From: Arthrobacter sp. Bi26
GTDB lineage: Bacteria > Actinomycetota > Actinomycetes > Actinomycetales > Micrococcaceae
Assembly (NCBI RefSeq): GCF_918697925.1
Contig: NZ_CAKKMF010000030.1
Location: forward strand, 1-50,353
Length of the DNA stretch: 50,353 nucleotides
Reading direction: 5' to 3'
Shown here: positions 34,977 through 46,537 of the stretch, one piece after another
Numbering within the stretch: position 1 is the stretch's first letter
Layout of the letters: each line of letters starts with the position of its first letter
The notes under the pieces: generated by a model
Told to the model about the DNA's origin: nothing
Databases searched by the model: none
The model's input: only the letters and a program-made list of their open reading frames with translations
Made by a program: the position numbers and the translations under genes

Positions 34977-35008
34977 TCACGTCCGTTCCAACCCCAGGCA
35001 GGAGCCCG

Positions 35009-36763
35009 ATGAAGCGCCGCACAGCTCTGCCGGCCCTGCGCTTTTCGACCCAGACACTGTTATTGCAGCTCGGCGTCGTGGCGCTGGTGGTGTTGTTGAG
35101 CAGCGCCGTCCATGCCTGGCTGACCTACGACCGGCTGGGCCGGGAGGCGGAGAACCAGGCGCTGACCCTGGCCCGGACGGTGGCCTCGGACCCGTCCGTG
35201 CGGTCGCAGGTCCGGTCCATCAGCGCCCTTCCCGCCGCTCCCCCCGCGGCCGAGCTGTTGTCCGGTCCGTTGATGGCTGCCGCGGAGGGTGCCCGCACCC
35301 GCACCGGGGCGCTGTTCGTGGTCATCACGGACGAGACCGGTATCCGGCTGGCGCACCCGGACGCGGAACGGCTGGGTGAAAAGGTCAGCACCGACCCCTC
35401 GGAGGCCCTTGCCGGCCGGGAGGTCACCACCCGCAACACGGGCACGCTGGGACCGTCCGCCGGCGCCAAGGTCCCGGTGTACGCCCCGGATTCCGGAGCG
35501 GTGGTGGGTGAGGTGAGCGTGGGGTACTCCACCGAAACAATCAGCCAAAGCCTGGCCCGGGACATCATCCCCATCGCCGCCACGGCCGCCGGCGCGCTGC
35601 TGGCCGGCGTGCTGGCCTCCTTCCTGCTGCGGCGGCGGCTCCAGCGGCTGACGCTCGGACTGGAGCCCGAGGAGATCAGCACCCTGGTGCACGACCAGGT
35701 GGCCGTGTTGCAGGGCGTCGACGACGGCGTGATCGGCGTTGCGGCCGACGGCAGGGTCAGCGTTTTCAACGCCGCTGCCCAGCGGCTCCTCGGCGTCCCC
35801 GACCTCGCGGGCACCGCCTGGGCTGCCGCGCCGGTGCCGGCGCAGCTGAAGGCCCTGACCCGGGCCGACGCGGCGGAGGGCGAGGCGGTGGAGCTCGTGG
35901 CCGGCGGCCGGGTCCTGGTGGCGAGCGCCCGCAAGGCCCTGCATCGCCGCGAGGACCTGGGCTGGGTGGTGATGCTCCGGGACCGCACCGAGCTGCAGCA
36001 GCTGACCCGCCAGCTCGACGCCGTCGGCACCATGTCCGCTGCCCTGCGGGCGCAGCGCCACGAATTTGCCAACCAGCTGCACACGATCGCAGGCTTCATG
36101 AGCATCGGCCAGCCCCAGCAGGCGCAGGACTATCTGGCCAAGCTGGCGGGCACCGGGCCGCTGGCGTTCCCGGTGGACCAGGCTGAGCTGCTTCAGGATC
36201 CCTACCTGCAGGCCTTCCTGGGCGCCAAGGGCGTCGAGGCGGACGAGCGTGGCGTGAGCCTGCGCCTCGGCCCGGAATCCGTGGTCCGCGGCCACGTCAC
36301 CGAACCGCAGGACGTCACCACCGTGCTGGGGAACCTGATCGACAACGCCGTGAACGCCGCCGTCGCCGGTTCGGCGGCCGAGCGCTGGGTGGAAGTGGAA
36401 GTCCTGGACGAACCGGGCATCAACGGAGGCGCCGGCACACTTCACATTGTGGTGGCGGATTCCGGTGACGGCCTGGGCACCGGACTGACAGCCGCGGAGG
36501 CCGAAGGGGTCTTCACGGAAGGCTATACGACCTCGGATCGGCCGGCGCGGGCGGGTGCCGGGCAGGGCCTGGGGCTGGCGCTGTCCCGGCAGCTCGCGCG
36601 CCGCCGCGGCGGAGACGTGCGGTTGCTCGAAGCCGGCTCCCCCGGCGGCCCGGGCGCCGTGTTCGTCGCCACCCTGCCGGGAACCACCGAATCCGGGCCA
36701 ACAATGCCGGGAACCACTGATGCTGGAACCACTGAATCAAGCGGAGAGGAAAACGATGTCTGA
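35009..36763 (+). CDS. CitA/DcuS-family sensor histidine kinase
   Basis: The 584-residue protein has TM1 at residues 17-38, an extracytoplasmic PAS-like sensor (about 40-182) with VVITDETGIRLAHPDAERLG, the ligand-binding signature of DcuS/CitA, TM2 at about 185-207, a cytoplasmic PAS (about 225-330) and a HPK7-type kinase core. The phosphoacceptor is His351 in RAQRHEFANQLHTI; NLIDNAVNAA is the N box and GQGLGLALSRQLA the G2 box. The ATG at 35009 has AGGAG upstream; the longer frame adds 44 residues without support. Divergent from CitMHS, so citrate or another tricarboxylate is the likely signal. Overlaps the regulator gene by 8 bp. Confidence 0.94.
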   Translation: MKRRTALPALRFSTQTLLLQLGVVALVVLLSSAVHAWLTYDRLGREAENQALTLARTVASDPSVRSQVRSISALPAAPPAAELLSGPLMAAAEGARTRTGALFVVITDETGIRLAHPDAERLGEKVSTDPSEALAGREVTTRNTGTLGPSAGAKVPVYAPDSGAVVGEVSVGYSTETISQSLARDIIPIAATAAGALLAGVLASFLLRRRLQRLTLGLEPEEISTLVHDQVAVLQGVDDGVIGVAADGRVSVFNAAAQRLLGVPDLAGTAWAAAPVPAQLKALTRADAAEGEAVELVAGGRVLVASARKALHRREDLGWVVMLRDRTELQQLTRQLDAVGTMSAALRAQRHEFANQLHTIAGFMSIGQPQQAQDYLAKLAGTGPLAFPVDQAELLQDPYLQAFLGAKGVEADERGVSLRLGPESVVRGHVTEPQDVTTVLGNLIDNAVNAAVAGSAAERWVEVEVLDEPGINGGAGTLHIVVADSGDGLGTGLTAAEAEGVFTEGYTTSDRPARAGAGQGLGLALSRQLARRRGGDVRLLEAGSPGGPGAVFVATLPGTTESGPTMPGTTDAGTTESSGEENDV

Positions 36764-37427
36764 AGATTTCAGGGTGCTGATTGTCGACGATGATTTCCAC
36801 GTCGCCAAGCTGCATGCCGCTTACGTGGATTCGGTGGCCGGGTTCCTGGCGCTGCCGCCGGCCGGCTCGGCGTCGCAGGCCCTGCAGGCCATCCACAGCC
36901 TGCGCCCGGACCTGGTACTGCTGGACGTCTACCTCCCGGACGCCTCGGGCCTGGACCTGCTGCACCAGCTGGACGTGGACACCGTGGTCCTCAGCGCGGC
37001 CTCGGACACGGCCTCGCTGCGCCTGGCGTTCCGTCGCGGGGCACTGGGCTACCTGCTCAAGCCGTTTACGTCCGAATCCCTCTCGCAGCAGCTGCGCTCC
37101 TATGCACGCTACCGCCGGATCCTGGCGCAGCCGGGGTCCGTCAGCCAGGAGACGGTGGAGCGCGCCAAACGCGCCCTGATCCCGGGCGACGTGGTCGCCT
37201 CGGCGCGTCCCCGTTCGGCCACCGAGGCCGCGGTGCTGGAATCCCTGGTTCCCGGTGAGCAGTATTCGGCCGCCGACGTCGCTGCCCGTGTAGGCGTGTC
37301 CCGGGCCACCGCCCAACGGTATCTGTCCGCGCTGGCGGACGACGGGGCCGTCGACATCCAGCTGCGCTACGGCACCACCGGGCGGCCCGAGCACCGCTAC
37401 GGGATCCCGGCCACGGCCGGCCACTAG
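36756..37427 (+). CDS. CitB/DcuR-family response regulator
   Basis: The 223-residue protein has a receiver domain with Asp57 (DLVLLDVYLPD), the acidic pocket DDD at 11-13 and Lys in GYLLKPF, then a C-terminal helix-turn-helix (YSAADVAARVGVSRATAQRYLSAL) of the DcuR/CitB kind. It receives phosphate from the kinase encoded just upstream, overlapping by 8 bp, and probably activates the CitMHS gene. GAGAGG lies before the ATG. The C-terminal tail (RYGTTGRPEHRYGI) is the winged part of the DNA-binding domain. Confidence 0.94.
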   Translation: MSEDFRVLIVDDDFHVAKLHAAYVDSVAGFLALPPAGSASQALQAIHSLRPDLVLLDVYLPDASGLDLLHQLDVDTVVLSAASDTASLRLAFRRGALGYLLKPFTSESLSQQLRSYARYRRILAQPGSVSQETVERAKRALIPGDVVASARPRSATEAAVLESLVPGEQYSAADVAARVGVSRATAQRYLSALADDGAVDIQLRYGTTGRPEHRYGIPATAGH

Positions 37428-37463
37428 CCCCGGCTGGGCAGAACCGGGACACGGGCAACGCTT

Positions 37464-39182
37464 CTAGCTGGTCCCGTCACGCTCTTTCCGGGCTGCGGCC
37501 TGCTCCGCCTGCACGGCCCGGTAGACGTTGCCGTGGATCATGTCCGCCCCGATGCGCTCGATCACGCCGTCGCGCTCCAGGACCGCCCGAACCGCGGGTT
37601 TGAGCCGGGTCAGACGCAGGTTGACGTCCGACTCGCGGGCGAGGGTCGCGATGTCCGCCATCTTTGCTGCCCCCTGGGAGTCGACGAAATTGATCCCGCC
37701 GCAGTCGAGCACAATGCCAGTGAGCCCCGGTGTTGAATGAATGACCTCGCGCAGCCGGTCCTCCAGCGCGTCGGCGGTGGCGAAGAACAGGCCGCCGTCG
37801 AACCGGATCACGGCAACGCCGGGAACGATTTCGTCGCTGGGGTGCCCATCGGCTTCACGAAAGACCTGGGTGCCCGGTTCGCGGCCTAGCGACGGCATCT
37901 CCGGGTGAGTGGCCACCCGGACGAGCCAGAAGATCGAGAGGCCGATCCCGATCACGACGCCCGCGAGCACGCCGAAGATGAGGGTGCCGATGATCGCTGC
38001 GACCGCAATCCAGAAGTCGAACCTCTGCACCCGGGCAAGCCGCCGCATCTCCGGAAAGTTCATCATGCCCATGACGACGGCCTCGATGATCAGCGCCGCC
38101 AGCACGGGCTTAGGCAGGTTCGAGAACAGCGGCGCCAGGAAGAGCAGCGTCAGCAGAACTGTGACCCCAGAAGTGAGGGAGGCAAGGCCGGTCTTCGCCC
38201 CGGAGTGGTCGTTCAGCGAGCTCGCTGACAGACTCGTCGAGACGGGCATCCCCTTGAAGAGTCCAGCGGCAATGTTGGCCAGCGACTGGGCAATCGATTC
38301 CTGGTTGATGTCGATCTGGTAGCGGTGCTTGGCAGCGAACGCCCTCGCATCCCCGGCGGTCTGGGAGAAGCCGATCAGGACCACCGCCACCGCTGCGAGG
38401 GCCACGGTCCCCACGTGGTCCCACATCAGCTGGCCGTCCGGGACCTCGAGCGAGGGCAGCCCACTGGGCACGTCCCCCACCAGTGCAACCCCTTTGGCCC
38501 CGAGATCGAACAGCGCCTCAGCCAGCAATCCGCCCACCACCAGGACCAGGGCACCTGGGACCGAAGGCGCGACAGCTTTCAGCCCGAAGACGACAGCCAG
38601 CGCGATGGCTCCCACCAGTACGGTGGTCGGCTGCGCCTCGCCCAGGGTCCCCAGCCAGGACCACAGTTCCTGAATCGGGTTGGAGCCGGTGACCTCGGTC
38701 CCGGTGAGCTTGGGGAGCTCCCCGATGACGACGTCGATCGCCGCGCCGAAAAGGAAGCCGGTGACCACGGCCTTCGAGAGGAACTGCGCAATCCAGCCCA
38801 TCTTGAAGACGGCAAGAAGCAGGAACAGGATCCCGGCGGCGAGGGTGATTCCCGCAACGAACGAGGCGATATCTTGCTCGCCGGTGATGCCTGCCGCGAG
38901 CACGGCACTCGCGGCCACCGCCGCCAGACCCGAGCTGGGCCCCATCGAGATCTGCCGGCACGTGCCGAAGATCGCGTACACGATGGCGCCGGCGGCCGCG
39001 GCATACAGCCCGTTCTGCAGCGGAATCCCCGCGATGCCTGCATAGCCCAGGTTCTTAGGAACGATCAGGGCCGCGACGGTGACGCCGGCGATCAGATCGC
39101 CCCGCAGCCACGAGCGGTCATAGGAGCGGAACTGGCCGATGAGGGGAATCCTGGTAGGCCCCTGCCCGTGCGCCTTGGTCAT
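37464..39182 (-). CDS. SulP-family anion transporter with STAS domain
   Basis: The 572-residue protein has about twelve to fourteen membrane segments with the SulP signature around GYAGIAGIPLQNGLYAA and SMGPSSGLAAV, and a C-terminal STAS domain (about 440-555: VIRFDGGLFFATADALEDRL, then IVLDCGGINFVDSQG). SulP proteins move sulfate, bicarbonate, dicarboxylates or molybdate. No carbonic-anhydrase domain is fused and no sulfur-assimilation genes adjoin, so the substrate is open. ATG 39182 is chosen for GAAGG about 5 nt upstream; TTG 39200 is possible. It converges on the citB-like gene with 36 bp between. Confidence 0.92.
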   Translation of the reverse strand: MTKAHGQGPTRIPLIGQFRSYDRSWLRGDLIAGVTVAALIVPKNLGYAGIAGIPLQNGLYAAAAGAIVYAIFGTCRQISMGPSSGLAAVAASAVLAAGITGEQDIASFVAGITLAAGILFLLLAVFKMGWIAQFLSKAVVTGFLFGAAIDVVIGELPKLTGTEVTGSNPIQELWSWLGTLGEAQPTTVLVGAIALAVVFGLKAVAPSVPGALVLVVGGLLAEALFDLGAKGVALVGDVPSGLPSLEVPDGQLMWDHVGTVALAAVAVVLIGFSQTAGDARAFAAKHRYQIDINQESIAQSLANIAAGLFKGMPVSTSLSASSLNDHSGAKTGLASLTSGVTVLLTLLFLAPLFSNLPKPVLAALIIEAVVMGMMNFPEMRRLARVQRFDFWIAVAAIIGTLIFGVLAGVVIGIGLSIFWLVRVATHPEMPSLGREPGTQVFREADGHPSDEIVPGVAVIRFDGGLFFATADALEDRLREVIHSTPGLTGIVLDCGGINFVDSQGAAKMADIATLARESDVNLRLTRLKPAVRAVLERDGVIERIGADMIHGNVYRAVQAEQAAARKERDGTS

Positions 39183-39230
39183 GCGCCCTTCATACTCCAA
39201 GTCCGGACGTTCCGCCAGAGTCCCGGTTCC

Positions 39231-39294
39231 AGCAACGCGGGGTCAGCCACGGCCCAAGGGGAGCGCCGGAACGGGCGGTAAGTCCCCGCGTTGG
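39231..39294. repeat. Imperfect hairpin with AGCAACGCGGGGTCA arm
   Basis: AACGCGGGG on the left and CCCCGCGTT on the right pair exactly, with GGCC/GGGC-type pairing inside. It lies directly after the ridA stop (minus strand) and can terminate it. The left arm AGCAACGCGGGGTCA (39231-39245) is identical to the inverted arm at 13087-13101. Confidence 0.6.
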
Positions 39295-39297
39295 TTT

Positions 39298-39681
39298 CTA
39301 GCTGGCGCTCTTCTGGGCGACGAGTTCGATCTCGACGAGCATCTTGGGATCCAGGAACGGCAGCACATGCACGAGGGACAGCGTGGGACGGATGTCGCCG
39401 AAGACCTCGCCGTGGGCGCGGCCGGCCTCTTCCCACTTGCTGATGTCCGTCAGGTACAGCTTGGACTGCACCACGTCCTCGAAGCCGAAGCCGGCCTCGG
39501 CCAGCACTGCGCCGAGCTTCTGCAGGATGTAGCTGGTCTGGGCATAGAAGTCGTCGCCCACAATTCCGTCCTCGCCGCTGGCGGCGGTCGCGGAGATGTA
39601 AAGGGTGTTGTCCACCTGGACAGCCCGGGAATAGCCGAGGGCCTGTTCCCAGGTGGAGCCGGTACCGAAGGTCTTGCGCAT
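39298..39681 (-). CDS. RidA-family (YjgF) protein
   Basis: The 127-residue protein belongs to the Rid family: YSRAVQVDNTLYISATAASGEDG, SYILQKLGAVLAEAGFGFEDVVQSKLYLTDI and a C-terminal VEIELVAQ strand. RidA enzymes trimerise and hydrolyse reactive enamines or imines released by PLP enzymes; the critical Arg of the RidA subgroup is not obvious here (VHVLPFLDPKMLVEIE), so this may be a non-deaminating Rid subgroup. AAAGG lies before the ATG at 39681. The 115 bp upstream hold a GGCCCTGCGCAGGGCC palindrome and the end of the GNAT gene. Confidence 0.88.
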   Translation of the reverse strand: MRKTFGTGSTWEQALGYSRAVQVDNTLYISATAASGEDGIVGDDFYAQTSYILQKLGAVLAEAGFGFEDVVQSKLYLTDISKWEEAGRAHGEVFGDIRPTLSLVHVLPFLDPKMLVEIELVAQKSAS

Positions 39682-39770
39682 GGTGGGCCTTTCGCAGTTG
39701 CCGCAGGGGATCGGCACAACTTTAGGTCGCCAGGGCCAAGAGCTGCCAAACCGGGTTGCTTTGTGTCGGC

Positions 39771-39786
39771 GGCCCTGCGCAGGGCC
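39771..39786. terminator. Perfect 16-bp palindrome after a GNAT gene
   Basis: GGCCCTGCGCAGGGCC lies 10 bp after the GNAT stop on the minus strand, before ridA. It can form a short hairpin; without a T-run it is a weak terminator candidate. Confidence 0.35.
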
Positions 39787-39796
39787 TCTGCCCTGG

Positions 39797-40300
39797 CTAG
39801 AGCTCCTGGCGGTAAACGAGCAGTTTGATGTTTGTGCCCGGCACCAGCCAGTCGCGCTCCGGCGCCCGCAGGAAGCCGGTCTTCCGGTAGAGGCCGTGGG
39901 CACTTTCCCAGCTCTCGCCCGTGGTGAGGGCCACGGCGTGGATTCCGGGCAGGGCCTTGGCGTGGTCGATGATGGCCTGGACCATGGCCTTGCCGGCGCC
40001 GCTGCGCTGGACGGACGGGTCCACCACGAGCATCCGGAACTCGAGCTCGTCGCTTTGGGCGATGTCCGCGTAGGGCTCACCGGCCACCGCCAGCGTCACG
40101 GAGCCCAGGATCCGGCCCTCGCGCTCCGCGACCCAAACCGTCGCGGCGGACGCGCGCTGCCCGACCTTCTGGATCTGCTGCATGTACGGGTGGTCGGCGC
40201 TCTCAAAATAGCCCGCCGCCAGGTAGGCGTCCCGGGTGATGCGCGCTATGGCGTCGTAATCGGCCGGAACGGCGGGGCGAATGAGGATCTGCGAAGGCAC
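39797..40300 (-). CDS. GNAT-family N-acetyltransferase
   Basis: The 167-residue protein is a single GNAT domain: IRPAVPADYDAIARITRDAYL at the start, EFRMLVVDPSVQRSGAGKAMVQAIID as the acetyl-CoA loop (QRSGAGK) and a GLYRKTGFL motif at the end. Substrate unknown. The start is a GTG at 40300; TACCAT (40307-40312 on the complement) ends 6 nt upstream, so a leaderless transcript is likely, and no Shine-Dalgarno sequence fits. It is separated from the inositol-phosphatase gene by 113 bp in which I see nothing. Confidence 0.9.
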   Translation of the reverse strand: MPSQILIRPAVPADYDAIARITRDAYLAAGYFESADHPYMQQIQKVGQRASAATVWVAEREGRILGSVTLAVAGEPYADIAQSDELEFRMLVVDPSVQRSGAGKAMVQAIIDHAKALPGIHAVALTTGESWESAHGLYRKTGFLRAPERDWLVPGTNIKLLVYRQEL

Positions 40301-40413
40301 CTGTCAATGGTACGGGCGCCCGGACCGGGCCGTGCCCGGAAAAGCCGTTTCCGTGACTGAACTATCACTCAGAGGCCCATCATTCGGGCCGGGGCCGGCC
40401 CGGCGAGACGACG

Positions 40414-43685
<3,272 letters not shown>

Positions 43686-43723
43686 TCAGGGGTCCGGTCG
43701 TGGGGCCGGTCAAGGGGCCGAGG

Positions 43724-44512
43724 TCAGACGGGCGCATCCTCGTTTGCAGTCCGGGCGTCGACCACGATCGCCGTGATGTTGTCCCGGCCGCCGCTGCGCA
43801 GTGCCGCCTGGATCAGTTCGTCTACCGCCGCCTGGGGGTCCGCTTCGGCCGCAAGGATGCCGGCAATCTGCTCATCGCCCAGTTCCCCGTTGAGCCCGTC
43901 GGAGCAGACCAGGATCCTGTCGCCGTCTTCGAGGGGCAGCAGCCAGTAGTCGGCCTCGGAGTCGTGTCCGGTTCCCAGGGCTCGCGTCACGACATGCCTG
44001 CGCGGATACACGGCGGCCTCGGCTTCGGTGATCTGCCCGGTGTCAAGGAGTTCCTGCACCTCGGAATGGTCCACACTGATCTGGGCGAGCTGGCCGTGGC
44101 TGTACCGGTAGGTGCGTGAATCACCGATGTTGAGGACAAGCCAGTACGGAACGTCCAGCTGTTCCACCACCACGACGCCGGACAAGGTGGTTCCGGCGCG
44201 GGATCCGGTGGCGTGACGGATGCCGGCGTCAGCCATGAGCAGGTACTCCTGGAGGATGTCCGCCGTCGCGTCCCGGCTGCCGGTCTTGAACTGTGGCAGC
44301 TCGGCCAGGGTGCGCACGCAGATGCCGCTGGCAACTTCGCCCGCCTCATGCCCTCCCATGCCGTCCGCCACGGCGAAGACGGGGTCTGCGGCAATGAAGG
44401 AATCCTCGTTCGCCTCCCGGCGCAGTCCCCGGTCCGTGCCGTACCCGCAGCGCAGGCGCGGTCCCCGTTTCCCGTCCGACGGCGGGAAGGGGGCGTCTGG
44501 CGTTGGGTTCAT
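43724..44512 (-). CDS. PP2C-family Ser/Thr protein phosphatase
   Basis: The 262-residue protein has the metal-binding PP2C motifs: RREANEDSF (Asp37), FAVADGMGGHEAGE (Asp50, Gly51), VCSDGLNGELGDEQI and GGRDNITAIVVDA. It dephosphorylates protein Ser/Thr, typically opposing Pkn-type kinases. There is no membrane anchor, so it acts in the cytoplasm. ATG 44512 has GAGGA 6 nt upstream. No Ser/Thr kinase gene is visible nearby, unlike the usual pstP-pknAB cluster, so this is probably a second, stand-alone phosphatase. Confidence 0.93.
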   Translation of the reverse strand: MNPTPDAPFPPSDGKRGPRLRCGYGTDRGLRREANEDSFIAADPVFAVADGMGGHEAGEVASGICVRTLAELPQFKTGSRDATADILQEYLLMADAGIRHATGSRAGTTLSGVVVVEQLDVPYWLVLNIGDSRTYRYSHGQLAQISVDHSEVQELLDTGQITEAEAAVYPRRHVVTRALGTGHDSEADYWLLPLEDGDRILVCSDGLNGELGDEQIAGILAAEADPQAAVDELIQAALRSGGRDNITAIVVDARTANEDAPV

Positions 44513-44631
44513 GGCGGTCCTCAATGAAGTGGTGCGCGGCTGCGGTGGTGCGCGAGGGTTGACGGCGGTCACAAACCCGGCCGGATCGCAACTGCCGGTC
44601 CGACTATTGCATATGCGCCGCACAACTGAGA

Positions 44632-44646
44632 AGCCCGCCACGGGCT
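44632..44646. terminator. Short hairpin after the cyclase gene
   Basis: AGCCCG-CCA-CGGGCT just past the cyclase stop (minus strand) with TTCTCAGTTG after it on that strand. A 6-bp stem is weak, so it is a tentative terminator. Confidence 0.35.
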
Positions 44647-44667
44647 ACCGCCGGGCTGATCCGGCGA

Positions 44668-45948
44668 TCAGTCCAGGATCAGGCCCCGGCCGCTGCCGGG
44701 CTGCAGCTGCACCGGGTGGATTTCACCGAACCCGCGGACGTCCTCGGCCGGGCGGGGCACGAGGACGAAGCGTTCGTCCTGCTCCAGCGCGGCCGCGGTC
44801 ATCGAATCCACCAGTACCGTTCCGGGGTCCGCGAGGGCCGTCAGGCGGGCGGCGAGGTTGACGGTGGGTCCGTAGATGTCGCCGAGGCGGGAGAGGATGC
44901 GGCCCCAGACCATGGCCACGCGGGCCTGGGGCAGGATCTCGTCCTCGGTGAAGGCACGGCACAGTGCCAGGGAGATCTCGGCGCCGGCCGCGGGGGTCTC
45001 GGCAATGTAGAGGACTTCGTCGCCGACGGTCTTGACCAGCCGGCCGCCGCCGACGGAGATGATTTCGGCACATTTGTTCTCGAAGCGCTGCACCAGCTGG
45101 GCGAGGGTTTTCTCGTTCATCCGGCGGGACAGGCTGGTGTAGGACACCAGGTCGGCGAAGCCAACGGCCCGGGCCAGCGGCAGCGGCGAATCGTCCTCGT
45201 CGCCTTCGCGGCCCTCTTCGCTGGACTGCAGTCCGGCCTCGGCCCGGACGGCCAGGCGCTGCACACCGGCGTTGAGCTGCCGGCGCCAAGAATAGACGAG
45301 CATTTCCTCGAGGGCGTCAATAAGGTTCGGCAGCTCGCTGACCAGCCGCTTGCGCGCGACGGCGTCCGGCACGCCCTGTTCCTGGACCATGTCCTCCACC
45401 AGGGCCTCGATCTGCCACACGACCATCCGGTCGGTCATCTGACCGATGGCCCGGGTGATGGAGATGGCGGCTTCCTCCGTGAGCTTGCCGTCACGCACGA
45501 GGTCCACGATGGTGGACAGGGCGGACTGGTCGCGCTCGGTGAAGGCCACATCCTCATCCCCGAGGTTGGGAAAGCCGAGGGCGCGCCAGAGTTTCCGGGC
45601 AGAGAGCAGCGAGAGTCCGGCGCCGGCGGCGACTTCACGGCGCCGGAGCTTGCGTTCGCCGCCCAGCAGGCGGGCTTCGAGGGCCTTGGCGGCAAGCCGT
45701 TCGGCGGACATCGTTCCAGTAGGCGGAGTGGCAGGTTCCGGGGCGCGCTCGAATTCGGGTTCGGCGGGTTCAGATTCGGATTCGGCGGGTTCGAATTCGG
45801 CTTCGGGACCGATGAGCGCGCCGGCTTCAGTGTCGAAGGCGGTCTCGGCGCCGCTGCCGGGCGCAGCCGGACCGGCGACGTCTTCGGACTCCCGGGGCAA
45901 ATCAGGGGCAGCGAGGTCGATGTCCTGGTGGACGTTCTCAGCGTTCAT
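44668..45948 (-). CDS. Class III adenylate cyclase with Rv1264-like regulatory domain
   Basis: The 426-residue protein has an acidic E/P-rich N-terminus (about 40-75), a helical regulatory domain (about 80-245, GLSLLSARKLWRALGFPNLGDEDVAFTERD) like the pH-sensing part of Rv1264-type cyclases, and a C-terminal catalytic domain. The metal aspartates are Asp266 (VGFADLVSYT) and the one in KTVGDEVLY; the adenine-selecting Lys precedes it, and GDIYGPTVNLAARL supplies the Asp, Asn and Arg of the transition state. All catalytic residues are present, so it should make cAMP. ATG 45948 is chosen with AAGGTGG upstream; it overlaps the PH-domain gene by 11 bp. Confidence 0.93.
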   Translation of the reverse strand: MNAENVHQDIDLAAPDLPRESEDVAGPAAPGSGAETAFDTEAGALIGPEAEFEPAESESEPAEPEFERAPEPATPPTGTMSAERLAAKALEARLLGGERKLRRREVAAGAGLSLLSARKLWRALGFPNLGDEDVAFTERDQSALSTIVDLVRDGKLTEEAAISITRAIGQMTDRMVVWQIEALVEDMVQEQGVPDAVARKRLVSELPNLIDALEEMLVYSWRRQLNAGVQRLAVRAEAGLQSSEEGREGDEDDSPLPLARAVGFADLVSYTSLSRRMNEKTLAQLVQRFENKCAEIISVGGGRLVKTVGDEVLYIAETPAAGAEISLALCRAFTEDEILPQARVAMVWGRILSRLGDIYGPTVNLAARLTALADPGTVLVDSMTAAALEQDERFVLVPRPAEDVRGFGEIHPVQLQPGSGRGLILD

Positions 45949-46537
45949 CTCTTCCACCTTCTCTCGTCTCCCATGGCCAGGCCTCGCCCGGGTTGTAGGT
46001 CATGCCATCGGCCCCGAACACCTCGTCCTTGGGGAGATCGCCGATAGCGTCCAGCATGAAGTTGCGGAATGTCGCGACCTCCGGGACATCTGGGACCACC
46101 ATTCCAACGGGGTACCCGGTCTCCAAGGATATATTCCCGGAGCGCAATAGCCGCTGCAACAACGATTGCTCAATGGCCACATGGCGGACGGCGGCGAGGG
46201 CAACCTGTTCATCGCGCCGCCGTAACATGCCGTACCGGGTAACTAAGCGCTGGCTGGTCAGGATGTAGCGGGTGGCGTGCCACGCAATGACCCGCGAGAG
46301 GCAGTAGCCCACCAGCACCCACGCCGCCAACCCCAGGCACACGGCAACCAGCCAGGGCGTCCAGTCCTTGGGGATGAGCGGAATGAGCCGCGCCGGCCCG
46401 CCCTTGACAACCCAGGCGCAGGCGTAGGCCGCCAACGCCGGAACGACAATGAACATCAGCCCCGGGACAATGAGCATCCTGGGCTGAGGCCGGGTCACCA
46501 CAATCACTTGCTCTCCCGGCAGGAGCACTTTACGCAT
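45938..46537 (-). CDS. PH domain-containing membrane protein
   Basis: The 199-residue protein has two membrane helices (about 21-43 and 62-84), then a bacterial PH-like (bPH2/YdbS-type) domain: ATRYILTSQRLVTRYGMLRRRDEQVALAAVRHVAIEQSLLQRLL, with GNISLETG as its closing strand. Function unknown; such domains are thought to organise membrane proteins. Its start lies within birA (8-bp overlap) and its end within the cyclase gene, forming a translationally coupled birA-PH-cyclase set. The C-terminal 20 residues (ETREGGRDER) are polar. Confidence 0.88.
   Translation of the reverse strand: MRKVLLPGEQVIVVTRPQPRMLIVPGLMFIVVPALAAYACAWVVKGGPARLIPLIPKDWTPWLVAVCLGLAAWVLVGYCLSRVIAWHATRYILTSQRLVTRYGMLRRRDEQVALAAVRHVAIEQSLLQRLLRSGNISLETGYPVGMVVPDVPEVATFRNFMLDAIGDLPKDEVFGADGMTYNPGEAWPWETREGGRDER

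Noticed and set aside
39298..40080. Single 260-codon frame joining GNAT and RidA
   Set aside because: The first part is out of frame with the true GNAT gene; RidA starts at 39681 with its own ribosome-binding site.
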